In this document: piece by piece, positions 16,619-25,730 of the stretch
Numbering within the stretch: the stretch's first letter is position 1
Layout of the letters: every line of letters starts with the position of its first letter
Assembly: GCF_001612945.1 (NCBI RefSeq)
Contig: NZ_BDBK01000015.1
Span: 62,001 to 126,000 of the forward strand
From: Nocardia inohanensis NBRC 100128
GTDB taxonomy: Bacteria > Actinomycetota > Actinomycetes > Mycobacteriales > Mycobacteriaceae
DNA: 64,000 nucleotides
Reading direction: 5' to 3'
The notes under the pieces: model-generated
What the model was told of the DNA's origin: nothing
Seen by the model: only the letters and a program-made list of their open reading frames with translations
Databases searched by the model: none
Position numbers and translations under genes: made by a program

Positions 16619-17733
16619 GCAACCGATCCCTTCGAGACCTCTGGGCGGGCACCCGGGCGCGGCGTGCCGCCATCGCGCTGGCCGCCATCGCGGCGGTCAC
16701 CGTGACCGCCTCGGGCTGTGGCGTGACGGTGGAGAGCCTGCCGCTGCCCAAGCCCGGCGCGGGCGACGATACCTATACCGTCCATGCGGTTTTCGATAAT
16801 GCGCTGAACCTGCCGGACCAGGCCAAGGTCAAGATCGGCGGCTCGGACGTCGGCGTGGTCACCAAGATCACGACCAAGGACTTCAAGGCCAATGTCGACC
16901 TGAACATTCGCACCGATATCGAACTGCCCGTGGGCAGTACGGCGGAGCTGCGGCAGGCCACCCCGCTCGGCGACGTCTTCGTGGCGGTGTCCAAGCCCAA
17001 GACCGAACCCGGCGCGCAGACGCTGAAAAACGGTGACACGCTGACCAATACGTCGGCCGGCGCCACCGTGGAGGAGCTGCTGCTCTCGGTCTCGCTGCTG
17101 TTCAACGGCGGCGGCATCGCGGCGCTGTCCAAGCTCACCTCCGAACTGGACTCCATCGTCGGCGGCAAGGGCGAGACGCTCGCGCACCTGCTCACCGAAA
17201 TGACCGGGGTGATCGGCAGTCTCAACGCGAACAGCCAGCGCATCGACTCCACGCTGGCCGGATTCTCCGCGCTCTCCAACACCATCCAGGCCAACCATGA
17301 TCAGCTCGGCCAGGTGGCCGACAGCCTGCCCGGCATGATCGGCACCATCGCCGAGAACAACCAGGCCATCGGCGAACTGCTGACCAAGGTCTCCACCACC
17401 AGTGCGGCCCTGGGCGATTACGCCAACACCACCTCCGATCAGCTGGCCGGCCTGCTCGACAATGTGCACAAGCTGATGAACGCGCTGGCGCAGACCGAGA
17501 ACACCCTCGGGCCCGCGCTCGATGCCATGAGCGAGCTGCGCCCCTCGGTGGACGCCTCCTTCAAGGGCAATACCCTCGCGGTCGCGGCGACCCTGAGCAT
17601 GCTCGATATCGGCCTGCTCACCGATCCGGCGAACAGCAAGTTCTTCGATCTCAAGGACCTCAACGACTTCGGGGGCAGCCTCATTCAGGTGCTTCAGATC
17701 ATTTACGGCCGGGTGACGGGGAGCCACCGATGA
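16615..17733 (+). CDS. mceE: Mce family lipoprotein, subunit E (LprN-like)
   Basis: A 372-residue Mce lipoprotein. The N-terminal hydrophobic region ends in VTASGC, the expected lipobox of MceE/LprN proteins, so it should be anchored to the outer face of the membrane. The Mce domain contains LPDQAKVKIGGSDVGVVTKI. Its ATG overlaps the mceD stop as ATGA. The C-terminal half is helical and lacks the long disordered tail of MceA. Confidence 0.92.
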   Translation: MSNRSLRDLWAGTRARRAAIALAAIAAVTVTASGCGVTVESLPLPKPGAGDDTYTVHAVFDNALNLPDQAKVKIGGSDVGVVTKITTKDFKANVDLNIRTDIELPVGSTAELRQATPLGDVFVAVSKPKTEPGAQTLKNGDTLTNTSAGATVEELLLSVSLLFNGGGIAALSKLTSELDSIVGGKGETLAHLLTEMTGVIGSLNANSQRIDSTLAGFSALSNTIQANHDQLGQVADSLPGMIGTIAENNQAIGELLTKVSTTSAALGDYANTTSDQLAGLLDNVHKLMNALAQTENTLGPALDAMSELRPSVDASFKGNTLAVAATLSMLDIGLLTDPANSKFFDLKDLNDFGGSLIQVLQIIYGRVTGSHR

Positions 17734-18902
17734 ACTGGGCGAAGAACCACAAGAATCTGGTCTCGAACACCGCGCTGGTGCTCATCCTGCTGGTGGGCGC
17801 GTCCTACCTGGCGGTGAGCGTGATGCGGGTGAATCCGCTGCGCGAAACCTACACGGTGACGGTCGATCTCGATCGCTCCGGCGGTCTACAGGCCGGCAAC
17901 GATGTGACGCTGCGCGGCTACCGCATCGGCAAGGTCACCGATATCGAGCTGGTGAACAGCGGATCGGCCATCGCGGCCACCGTCGAGATCGACACCAAAT
18001 ACCGCATCCCCACCGACACCGTCATCTCGGTGGGCGCGCTCTCCGGCGCGGGCGAGCAGTACATCGACTTCCGGCCCAATACCGAGAGCGCGCCCTACCT
18101 GGGCAACGGCTCGGTGGTGCGGTACGACAAGGACAAGGTGCGCACGCCCACCCCGGTGTGGTCGGTGCTGGACAACTCCAGTGAGCTCATCGCCCAGGTC
18201 GATCCGGACAAGTTCTCGGTCATCCTGAACGAGCTCGACACCGCGCTGTCCGGCGGGCAGGACCAGCTGCGGTCGCTGATCAACGGCATCAGCCTGGCCA
18301 CCACCGGTCTGGACAACCTGCTGCCGCAGACCACCAACCTGATCAAGAACCTCCAGACCATCACCGGCACCACTTCCCTGGCGCAGCCGGATCTGGGTAC
18401 GCTGACCCGGAATTCGAGTGTGCTGTTCCAGCAGTTCAACGATGCCAATGCCGAGCTCCAGAAGATCCTGGAGTCGGCCCCCGGCCAGATGCAGACCCTC
18501 GGCGCGGTGCTCGACAAGACCGCCGACCCGATGACCAGCCTGGTCACCAACTTCGCGGCCATCACCAAGGCCGCGCAGCTGCGGGTTCCGGCGCTGCGCG
18601 CGCTGTTCCCCTCGCTGGTGGTCGGTACCTCCGCGATGGGCGTGCCCGCGCACGACAACGAGTTCTATACGATCGTCGACATCTGGCCGCGCGCGTTCTG
18701 CGACTACGCGACCAAGAAGGTGCGTAACGAGGCCGCGACCGAGGCTACGCTGCCGCGCTGGGCCGGTTACTGCACCAACCCGCCGCAGGATCAGCAGATC
18801 CGCGGCTCCGGCAATGCGCCGCGACCGGACGTGCCGGACAATGGCGCGCTGCCGCCGGCGGGTGCCGACCCGAACGAGCGGACCCTGCCGCCCATCAAGT
18901 GA
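17730..18902 (+). CDS. mceF: Mce family protein, subunit F
   Basis: A 390-residue Mce protein, the last of the six. It has an N-terminal span (LVLILLVGASYLAVSVM), a Mce domain with GGLQAGNDVTLRGYRIGKVTDIEL, a helical middle and a Pro-rich tail containing NPPQDQQIRG. The ATG overlaps the mceE stop as ATGA, so all six Mce genes are translationally linked. It ends about 75 bases before the Mce-associated gene. Confidence 0.92.
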   Translation: MNWAKNHKNLVSNTALVLILLVGASYLAVSVMRVNPLRETYTVTVDLDRSGGLQAGNDVTLRGYRIGKVTDIELVNSGSAIAATVEIDTKYRIPTDTVISVGALSGAGEQYIDFRPNTESAPYLGNGSVVRYDKDKVRTPTPVWSVLDNSSELIAQVDPDKFSVILNELDTALSGGQDQLRSLINGISLATTGLDNLLPQTTNLIKNLQTITGTTSLAQPDLGTLTRNSSVLFQQFNDANAELQKILESAPGQMQTLGAVLDKTADPMTSLVTNFAAITKAAQLRVPALRALFPSLVVGTSAMGVPAHDNEFYTIVDIWPRAFCDYATKKVRNEAATEATLPRWAGYCTNPPQDQQIRGSGNAPRPDVPDNGALPPAGADPNERTLPPIK

Positions 18903-18977
18903 CAGGTCCGGCATACTCGCTGACCGAACCGATACGGTGCGTCCGCAGCGCACCGAGAAAGCGTGGGGATCGATCCA

Positions 18978-19784
18978 ATGTCGGATGACGCCGCCCAGGA
19001 CAAGACAACTGAAGAGGCCGGTAAGGCCGACGCCGTTCAACCGGGGGCCGAGGCCGACAGCTCAGGTGATGCCGCGACCGAGAAGATTCCGGCCGCACCG
19101 GAGTCGAGCGAGGCCAAGCCGGATCTGAGCAAGAAGTCCGAGGCGCCGGCCGCGGCCGCGCCCGCCGCGGCCCCGAAAGCCGAGGGCAGCACGCCCGCGG
19201 CGAAGAACGGCAATGGTTCGGCCGTGCCGATGATCGCGGCCTTCGCGGCCGGTGTGGTGGTCGTGGCCGCCATCGCCGGTGGCGCGGTGCTGTGGAAGAA
19301 GTCCAGCGACCGCGGCAACGAGATCGAGGCCCGGGACCAGGCCACCGCGGCGGCCTGTGACTTCGGCAAGGCCATCTCGAATTACGACTCCAAGCACCTG
19401 GACGACTACTTCAACAATGTGAAGGCGCTCTCCACGGGGCAGTGGGAGAAGGACTTCGGCACCGCCACCGATTCGCTCAAGGAGCTGATGGTCAGCGTCC
19501 AGGTGAAGACCAACCTGGACGAGATCCACTGCGCCTGGGAGTCCGGCGACGACAACAAGGCCAAGGTCGTGCTGATCCTGAGCCAGACCCGCACCAATTC
19601 GGTGAATCCGCAGCCGGATCAGCTCACCGTCCCCGGCATCGCCACCCTGGAGAAGTCGGACGGCAAGTGGAAGGTCTCCGCCTTCGACTCCCCCGCCACC
19701 CGCGGTCTCTTCACCGGCGGCGGCGCCTCCCAGGGCACCACCGTGCAGCCCAGCGCGCCCGCCACGCCCAAACCGGGCAACTAG
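18978..19784 (+). CDS. Mce-associated membrane protein
   Basis: A 268-residue protein with a long acidic, Ala/Pro-rich cytoplasmic head (residues 1-80), one membrane span (VPMIAAFAAGVVVVAAIAGGAVLW) and an outer domain of about 150 residues that resembles the Mas proteins found after mce genes. The outer domain starts with a helix holding DQATAAACDFGKAISNYDSK. Mas proteins are thought to stabilise the Mce complex. I chose the ATG at 18978 over a GTG five codons earlier because GGGGA lies eight bases upstream. Confidence 0.88.
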   Translation: MSDDAAQDKTTEEAGKADAVQPGAEADSSGDAATEKIPAAPESSEAKPDLSKKSEAPAAAAPAAAPKAEGSTPAAKNGNGSAVPMIAAFAAGVVVVAAIAGGAVLWKKSSDRGNEIEARDQATAAACDFGKAISNYDSKHLDDYFNNVKALSTGQWEKDFGTATDSLKELMVSVQVKTNLDEIHCAWESGDDNKAKVVLILSQTRTNSVNPQPDQLTVPGIATLEKSDGKWKVSAFDSPATRGLFTGGGASQGTTVQPSAPATPKPGN

Positions 19785-19805
19785 CCCTTCCCGCAACAGC
19801 TTCCG

Positions 19806-19831
19806 TGCCCGCTGCCCGATGGCAGCGGGCA
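19806..19831 (+). terminator. Hairpin terminator after the mce operon
   Basis: An 11-bp perfect GC-rich stem (19806-19816 with 19821-19831) and loop CGAT lies 21 bases after the stop of the Mce-associated gene. The converging RNase H gene ends 29 bases further on, so it may serve both directions. Confidence 0.7.
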
Positions 19832-19859
19832 TAACTCATGCCGGAATGACGAGGGGGGC

Positions 19860-20486
19860 TCAGAAGAGGGTGAGGGCGTCGGCCGCCGGGGCGGCCTTGG
19901 CGGCGGCCCGGCGGCGCGGGGTGGCCGGCGCGGGATGAGCGGCGGTGGTCTTCTCCGGCGGGGCGACCACCGGCAGCGGTTCGGTCACGGGCTCCACCGG
20001 AATGGGTTCGGTGATCGGATCGAACGGTTCCAGTGGCGGTTCGGCGAGGCTCGGATCGGCGGCCACCGCGCGCGCGGCCTGGCCGCACAACTGGTCGGCC
20101 TGCTCGTTGAAGTAGTTGCCCACGTGCCCGCGCACCCAGCGGAAACGCACGGGGCCGGAGCGGGAAATGATGGCGCGGTCGATGTGCTGGATCAGCTCCA
20201 GGTTCTTGACCGGTCCGCCGGAGGAGGTTTTCCAGCCATTGCGCTTCCAGCCGTGAATCCACTCGGAGGCGCACTTGATGGCATAGAGGGAGTCGCTCTC
20301 GATGAGCATCGGTTCGGAGCCGGGATGCGCGCGTACCGCTTCCAATAACGCGCGTAGCTCCGCGATCTGATTGGTGCCCGAGGACGCACCGCCGCTGTCC
20401 GAGCCGCCGGCGTGATTCACCCATGCCCAGCCGATCGCCCCACCCGGGTTACGCAGGCACGATCCGTCGGTGCTCACGATGATCAT
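19860..20486 (-). CDS. rnhA: Ribonuclease HI-family protein with Pro-rich C-terminal tail
   Basis: The N-terminal 140 residues are a type I RNase H domain, which cuts RNA in RNA-DNA hybrids. All four metal-binding acids are present: Asp7 in STDGSC, Glu43 in AELRALLEA, Asp65 in IESDS and Asp131 in NEQAD, plus His121. The remaining 65 residues are Pro/Ala-rich, ending in basic, Ala-rich residues, and may be a flexible or nucleic-acid-binding tail. I chose the ATG at 20486 because the domain starts directly there; the open frame extends 30 bases further. Confidence 0.9.
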   Translation of the reverse strand: MIIVSTDGSCLRNPGGAIGWAWVNHAGGSDSGGASSGTNQIAELRALLEAVRAHPGSEPMLIESDSLYAIKCASEWIHGWKRNGWKTSSGGPVKNLELIQHIDRAIISRSGPVRFRWVRGHVGNYFNEQADQLCGQAARAVAADPSLAEPPLEPFDPITEPIPVEPVTEPLPVVAPPEKTTAAHPAPATPRRRAAAKAAPAADALTLF

Positions 20487-20496
20487 GCTGATTACC

Positions 20497-20997
20497 CTAC
20501 GCAATCCGGCCGACAAGATCCGTTCCGTGGAATTCCTCTATCTCCCTTCGCAATTGCGACTCGGTCCGCCGCACCGCCGATTGTACGGCCGCGGCCAGCA
20601 TCTTCGAGAGCAGGCGGCCGGTGAGCCCCGGTGGTGTTCGATACTCGGTTTCCGAGGTCAGCACGGCGCGGCCGTAGCCCAGCGGGTCGAAACGCAGGGT
20701 GATCACGCACAGGGGTGAGCATGCAGACGCCGGCTTCCCCTTCCGGCGTCTGCGCAGCGTGTATTCGATGACCGCGTTGCGGCGGTAGTCGGTGATCTCA
20801 CACTCGACCGTGGGATGCCAGAGGCCGACCCGCAGGGTGGCCTCGAACGTCGCGCCCGAACCGTGGTCGGTGTCCCCGACGGGTTCGAACTCGGCGACCG
20901 CGAACGCCCAGTCGGGCACGAACTGATGGTTGTCCGTGTACGTGAACGCGACCTCTACCGGCGCACCGACATCACTCGCGTATTTGAAATGGCCCAT
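20497..20997 (-). CDS. SRPBCC-family (polyketide cyclase/START-like) protein
   Basis: A 166-residue protein with the layout of the SRPBCC superfamily: the opening ASDVGAPVEVAFTYTDN, a central region with EPVGDTDHGSGATFEATL, strands rich in Thr/Val, and a long C-terminal helix (residues 130-160). Members bind hydrophobic ligands. The ATG is preceded by GGGAG six bases away. It ends ten bases before the chosen RNase H start, so the two probably share a transcript. No specific function can be given. Confidence 0.8.
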   Translation of the reverse strand: MGHFKYASDVGAPVEVAFTYTDNHQFVPDWAFAVAEFEPVGDTDHGSGATFEATLRVGLWHPTVECEITDYRRNAVIEYTLRRRRKGKPASACSPLCVITLRFDPLGYGRAVLTSETEYRTPPGLTGRLLSKMLAAAVQSAVRRTESQLRREIEEFHGTDLVGRIA

Positions 20998-21083
20998 AGG
21001 CTGCTCCCTGTCCCACGGCTGCCAACAAAAGTACTACAGGACTCCTATTTATTACATGGATAACCGCGATACTGGCTAATAGG

Positions 21084-22283
21084 TCAGTTGTCCAAATTAC
21101 TTACGATGTGGTCGGCGATGGGGAGCGCCGAGGTGGCCGCGGGAGATGGCGCATTCAAGACATGGACGGATCGGGGTGTGCGCTCGATCAGGAAATCGTG
21201 GACCAGAGTGCCGTCCGGCAATACCGCCTGGGCGCGAATGCCCGCCTCGCGCGGGAGCAGATCGGAGACGGTGAGCTCGGGGCAGTAGCGCCGGCATTCC
21301 GCGAGATAGCCACGCTTGAACAGCGAATTCCGCATTTCTCGAATGCCGGTTCGGACATTGGCCCTGGCAACCCGGTGGAAACCCCGGAACCCCAGGATCT
21401 CTCGCGCATCCCGGAGGTTCACGCTCCCCTTGCGATAGCCCTCGCGTGCCAATCCCAGCACGGCGTTCGGCCCCACCGTCAGCTCGCCGTCGATGGTGGG
21501 ACTCAAATGCACACCGAGGAACGGCAATTCGGGATCGGGAATCGGGTAGATGAGCGTGCTCACCAGATCCTTGCGATGGGCGGGCAGCCGGTAGTACTCG
21601 CCCCGGAACGGCACGATGCGGAGTTCGATGTCCAAACCCGCGAGCCGCGCCATCCGATCGGCCTGCAACCCCGCGCACACCACCAGGTTCCGCGCTCGCC
21701 ACTGCCCGGTAGGTCCGGAAACGGTTACCGCGGTATCGGTTTCGTCGATGGCGGTGATCTCCGCCCCGAGCGCGATCTCCCCGCCCGCGTCCCGCACCCG
21801 CTGCGCCAGCGCCCGGGTCACCCGCCCGTAGTCGATGATCCCGGTGGCGGGCACGAACAGCGCCCCCACCCCGGTGATCCGAGGCTCGCGCCGCCGCAGT
21901 TCAGCGGCGTCGAGCAACTCCACCTCGACGCCGTTGGTCACCGACCGCTGGTAGAGCGCGAGCATCCGCGCGTGTTCCCCGGAATCGGTCGCCACCAGCA
22001 GTTTCCCGCACTCCCGGAACGGAATGTCGTGCGCTGCCGCGAATTTCTTGGTCCACTCGGCCCCGGCCACGCACAGCCGTGCCTTCAGGCTGCCGGGTTC
22101 GTAATAGATGCCCGAATGAATGACCCCGCTGTTGTGACCGGTCTGGTGCACCCCCGGCTCGCCCGCCTTCTCGACCAGCAGCAGGCTCGCGCCCGGATGC
22201 CGGTCGAGCAGGCGGTGAGCGGTGGCCACTCCGACGATCCCGCCGCCGATCACGCAGTAGTCGTACACACCCCGAAGTCTCAC
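21084..22283 (-). CDS. lhgO: L-2-hydroxyglutarate oxidase (LhgO-type FAD enzyme)
   Basis: A 399-residue FAD-dependent oxidase of the DAO family that oxidises L-2-hydroxyglutarate to 2-oxoglutarate. The FAD-binding motif VIGGGIVGVATAHRL starts near residue 11, and HNSGVIHSGIYYEPGSLKARLC (residues about 50-71) is the signature of the LhgO family. The GTG at 22283 overlaps the stop of the gene upstream as GTGA, so they are coupled. The electron acceptor is probably a quinone or oxygen. Confidence 0.9.
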   Translation of the reverse strand: MRLRGVYDYCVIGGGIVGVATAHRLLDRHPGASLLLVEKAGEPGVHQTGHNSGVIHSGIYYEPGSLKARLCVAGAEWTKKFAAAHDIPFRECGKLLVATDSGEHARMLALYQRSVTNGVEVELLDAAELRRREPRITGVGALFVPATGIIDYGRVTRALAQRVRDAGGEIALGAEITAIDETDTAVTVSGPTGQWRARNLVVCAGLQADRMARLAGLDIELRIVPFRGEYYRLPAHRKDLVSTLIYPIPDPELPFLGVHLSPTIDGELTVGPNAVLGLAREGYRKGSVNLRDAREILGFRGFHRVARANVRTGIREMRNSLFKRGYLAECRRYCPELTVSDLLPREAGIRAQAVLPDGTLVHDFLIERTPRSVHVLNAPSPAATSALPIADHIVSNLDN

Positions 22284-22951
22284 ACAGCGGCGACGTCGGC
22301 GGGCGCGGGATGCCGCGCCACCTGCACCCCGTAGCGTCCGATGGCCGGATCGCTGAGGGTGAGGGTGACCTCGCCGCGCCGGGTGTCCACCTCGGTGCAG
22401 AGCTGGGTGTTGCCGGACGGATCGGTGACGATGCCGAGCTTCTCACCCAGCGGGGTGTGCAGCAGGTAATCCGCGAGCGTGGCGAAGAGATTGGTGTCCA
22501 CGGTGACACTGACCGAATTGCGCTGTACCGGAACCACTTGCGCACCCACGTAGGTGTCGCCCAGCCGGACCTGCCCGGTGTATCCGCTGTGCTGCGGGGC
22601 GGTGGCGGTGGTTCCGCCGGTGACCGGAAGTTCGGGCGGCACAGTGGTTTCGGACGGGTAATGGGTGAAGAGTGCGGCGAGACCGACGTTCTCGGCGCTC
22701 ACCACCGGCTTGTCGGTGACGGGCGCGCCGCCGGGTGCGCCGGGTTCGGCGAGCGGCGGCCGTGCGGTGGGTGCGGCGGTGATGACCTTGCCCGGATTCT
22801 GGGTGCCGGCCATGGTATTGGCGATGTAGGAGCCGGCGGCGACGGTCAGACCGATGCTCGCCATACCGGCGGTGACGATAGCGCTGTAGCGGAGCACCTG
22901 GGCGGTGCGCCGGGTCGACCGGTGCGCCTGCGTCGCCAGCTGATGCGACAT
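22280..22951 (-). CDS. Exported protein of unknown function coupled to lhgO
   Basis: A 223-residue protein I do not recognise. It has a basic N-terminus, one hydrophobic stretch (SAIVTAGMASIGLTVAAGSYIA, residues about 24-45), a Pro/Ala-rich linker, and an outer domain with many Thr/Val strands starting near GQVRLGDTYVG and ending with PAIGRYGVQVARH. It is probably anchored by the N-terminal span. I chose the ATG at 22951, which has AAGGAA upstream. Its stop overlaps the lhgO start, so both are made together, but no functional link is known. Confidence 0.75.
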   Translation of the reverse strand: MSHQLATQAHRSTRRTAQVLRYSAIVTAGMASIGLTVAAGSYIANTMAGTQNPGKVITAAPTARPPLAEPGAPGGAPVTDKPVVSAENVGLAALFTHYPSETTVPPELPVTGGTTATAPQHSGYTGQVRLGDTYVGAQVVPVQRNSVSVTVDTNLFATLADYLLHTPLGEKLGIVTDPSGNTQLCTEVDTRRGEVTLTLSDPAIGRYGVQVARHPAPADVAAV

Positions 22952-23297
22952 ATTGGTGCGTTCCTTTCCCTCTCCCCTGGTCCCCCTGCGTCTTTCGACG
23001 CCCACGACCCGCACCATTGAAAGTCGTACGCCCGTCCAGGTTACGGTGGCGTGCGGTAACAGATGCCGCGATCGAGATCAGGATCACAGGCCGGGGTGCG
23101 CGGAATCAAGAGGTTTCCGGCTTTTGAAGGCTGGGTAATTAGCCTCTAGCGGCGAGCGCTAACTCGACTGCCATCGAATCTTCCGGCCAACGGCGTCCGG
23201 TCGGCACCAGGCACGGCGCACCCACGTTAGCGCTCGCTCGCTCCGAACCCCTGTGGGAATTGGGGATCAAGGCCGAAGGACCGGGAGCGGCGGCAGG
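22952..23297. other. Intergenic region with a 12-bp inverted repeat
   Basis: No gene is supported here. The gap holds the promoter of the minus-strand exported-protein gene. The only clear structure is a perfect 12-base inverted repeat, GCGAGCGCTAAC at 23152-23163 and GTTAGCGCTCGC at 23226-23237, 62 bases apart. The first arm lies in a local TAGCG-N5-CGCTA palindrome, a pattern often bound by TetR-family repressors. Confidence 0.45.
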
Positions 23298-24089
23298 TCA
23301 GGCGAACTGACCTGCCGTCCGGCCTGTTCCGGGCGGGCCGGCGAAAGCCTGTGCCAGACCGAGCCATTCGGCCGCATCGTCGCCGGTCACCACCAGCGCG
23401 AGATCCCCGAGATGCCGGCGCTGGGTGACCAGCAGGCAGAAATCCAAGGCGGGACCGGTGATTCGCTGCGCGGCAGCCTCGGGTCCCCAGCTCCAGACGG
23501 TGCCGTCGGGCGCGGTGAGCTCGATGCGGAACTCCTCGGCGGGCACCTCTCTGCCGTGCGTCAGGTACGCGAAGTTCCTGGTCCGCACCCCGAGATGGGC
23601 AATGTTCCGCAACCGGGCAGTCGGTTCGCGCTGCACGCCGAGCGCATCGGCCACATCCTGCCCGTGCGCCCAGGTCTCCATCAGCCGCGCGGTCACCATG
23701 GACGCGGCGCTCATCGGCGGGCCGAACCACGGCAGCTTGGTCCCGGCCGGCACCGCGCGCAGCGCCTCGACCAGCGCGATCCGGTCCCGCCGCCAATCGG
23801 CGAGCAATTCGGCCGGGGGCTTGCGCGCCTCTTCCTCGGCGGCTTCATCGACGAAGGTCAGCATCTTGGGCAGTGCGGCCTGCACCTGCGCGCCGAACTC
23901 CTCGGCATCGGTCGCCGCGATCACGGCGACCCGATCGGTCCAGGTGAGATGCCCGATCTGATGGGCAATGGTCCAGCCTGCCGCCGGAGTGTCCCGGGTC
24001 CAATCGGTTTCGGGCAGCTCCGCGATCAGCCGATCCAATTCCTCGCACTCGGCGGTGAAATCAGCGAGCAACGCCTCTAAATCGGCCAT
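23298..24089 (-). CDS. DinB/maleylpyruvate-isomerase-like protein (TIGR03084 type)
   Basis: A 263-residue protein with the DinB/MDMPI fold. The metal-binding His motif is visible in WTIAHQIGHLTWTD (residues about 38-51), with a further METWAHGQDVADALG segment near 155. This pattern fits the TIGR03084 family, predicted to bind a metal and perhaps use mycothiol. A C-terminal domain of about 80 residues follows. AGGAG lies five bases before the ATG at 24089. The substrate is unknown. Confidence 0.83.
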   Translation of the reverse strand: MADLEALLADFTAECEELDRLIAELPETDWTRDTPAAGWTIAHQIGHLTWTDRVAVIAATDAEEFGAQVQAALPKMLTFVDEAAEEEARKPPAELLADWRRDRIALVEALRAVPAGTKLPWFGPPMSAASMVTARLMETWAHGQDVADALGVQREPTARLRNIAHLGVRTRNFAYLTHGREVPAEEFRIELTAPDGTVWSWGPEAAAQRITGPALDFCLLVTQRRHLGDLALVVTGDDAAEWLGLAQAFAGPPGTGRTAGQFA

Positions 24090-24168
24090 CGAAACTCCTG
24101 TCACGTCCGTGACCCACAGCATCGCAGCGCCCTCCGAAGAATGCAAGCACGCGTGCTTGTTTCTGAGA

Positions 24169-25524
24169 CTACCAGCCGAACAGGGTCAGGTGGATCGCGC
24201 CGACGACCAGGCCGAGCAGCGCGCCGTGCAGGTAGAGCAGCCAGGCGTCCTGCTCGACCGAGGCGTAGAACATCTCCATGAACTCACCGGGGGTGAGCTG
24301 CTGGAGTTTGCGCGCCGCGAAGTCGTCGATCTTCTTGGCCTGGGCCGCCGCGAATTCCGGGTCGTCGGCCAGGGTCGGGGCCAATTGCACCGCCGCGCTG
24401 GTCGCCCCGATGGTCAGATTGTCGAACTGGCGCTTGCCGAAAACGGTCCGCACCACGGTGTGGGTCGGGCCCAGCTGCCGATGGATCTCGGCGGAGATGA
24501 GGCGCTCCAGCAACTGCCGCGTCTTGTCGCCGTTCGGCCCTTCGAGCAACTCCTTGGCCAGGTTCGGCAGCGTCAGCACCTGGTAGGCCAGAATGTGCGA
24601 GAGATCGGCCGCGGCCTCGGGCTGCCGCTTGGCCAGCAGCGCCTGCTTCCACAGGTACTTGTAGCGCGGCTGCGGATCGCCCGGCTCGAAGACCATCTTG
24701 ACGGCGATGACATTGACCAGCACGCCGATGAGGGCGGTCGCGGTCAGGATCACGAACCAGCCGGGCAGCCAGCCGATGACCGGAATGTCCTGGTGCACAT
24801 GCATGTACAGCGCCAGCAGCAGACCGAACGGCGCGCCCAGCAGGCCGATCCGCACCATGAACTTCAGCTCCGGCGCGGCGATGGTGGTGGTCAGGTCCTT
24901 GAGGATGTGCGGGTTCTCCCGCAGGTACCGGATGACGAAGTCCTTGATGTCGATGAGCTGATCGACATTGTCGCCGAGCTGCTCGAACGCCTTACGCGCC
25001 AGCGTCGGCAGCTCCTTCTCGACCCGCTGGTAGAGCACCGTGCGCACGGCCTGCGGGACCGCGTTCCAGATATCCGGGTTCTCGCGCAGCATGATCTGGT
25101 TGACCATGGCCGGCACCTGTTTGCGGCCTACCTCGGCGATGTAATCCGCGATGCCCTCCAGATCGAGTTCGTGAATGAACTCCTTCGGACTGCCGATCCG
25201 CATGATGGCCCGGTCCACGCAGATGCTGGCCATCTTCTCGGCGCGGGCCGGAATGAAGCCCTGGAAGCCGAAGCGCTTGCCGTCGCCGGAGAACAGCGGC
25301 AGCACCTGCACCCGTCTGGGCAGGTAGGGGTAGAGGATATCGAGCCCGGGAATGCGAACGCCGCGAAAGAAGACCGGCCAGAACAACATCAGTACGCCGG
25401 TCCAGTTGGTGAGCCAACCGGCGATGCCGCTGAAGATCGGGAAGCTGATCAGGTCGACGACGAGCTTGGACTGGCCGGTCAGCTCCTCCCAATCGAGGAA
25501 AACTCCCGCGCCCAATATCGTCAT
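24169..25524 (-). CDS. DUF445 family membrane protein
   Basis: A 451-residue protein with a first membrane region near residues 20-50 (FPIFSGIAGWLTNWTGVLMLFWPVFF), a second near 230-275, and a final span at the C-terminus (HGALLGLVVGAIHLTLFGW). Long helical segments lie between. This is the layout of the DUF445/YheB family, whose role is unclear. The motif GWLTNW with FFRG shortly after matches the family's N-terminal signature. It is a single gene, starting at the ATG that follows a GGGGG stretch. Confidence 0.8.
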   Translation of the reverse strand: MTILGAGVFLDWEELTGQSKLVVDLISFPIFSGIAGWLTNWTGVLMLFWPVFFRGVRIPGLDILYPYLPRRVQVLPLFSGDGKRFGFQGFIPARAEKMASICVDRAIMRIGSPKEFIHELDLEGIADYIAEVGRKQVPAMVNQIMLRENPDIWNAVPQAVRTVLYQRVEKELPTLARKAFEQLGDNVDQLIDIKDFVIRYLRENPHILKDLTTTIAAPELKFMVRIGLLGAPFGLLLALYMHVHQDIPVIGWLPGWFVILTATALIGVLVNVIAVKMVFEPGDPQPRYKYLWKQALLAKRQPEAAADLSHILAYQVLTLPNLAKELLEGPNGDKTRQLLERLISAEIHRQLGPTHTVVRTVFGKRQFDNLTIGATSAAVQLAPTLADDPEFAAAQAKKIDDFAARKLQQLTPGEFMEMFYASVEQDAWLLYLHGALLGLVVGAIHLTLFGW

Positions 25525-25730
25525 AGCAGCGTCCCCCTGTGGCCGAGCCCGGTGAGTGAGAAAACGGACACACCACGTTCTCACCGCAAAGTACCCCTGT
25601 CAAAAGGTCCGCTGCCTCGGATAACGCGGCGTGTCGGGTGGGTAGGGTGAACCGGCATTCGCCTCGTGGTGCGGGGCGCGGGGGAACCGGGAATACTGGT
25701 CAATCGACCAGAATGGAACAGGAGATCTGG

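Noticed and set aside
6945..19784. P450 plus mce genes as a steroid degradation cluster
   Set aside because: The P450 does not look like CYP125 or CYP142 and no steroid ring-degrading genes are adjacent; only the operator suggests a steroid link.
19836..19853. A CATGCCGGAATGACGA segment resembling the end of the palindromic repeat
   Set aside because: Only about 15 bases match and no second hairpin is present, so it is not a reliable third copy.
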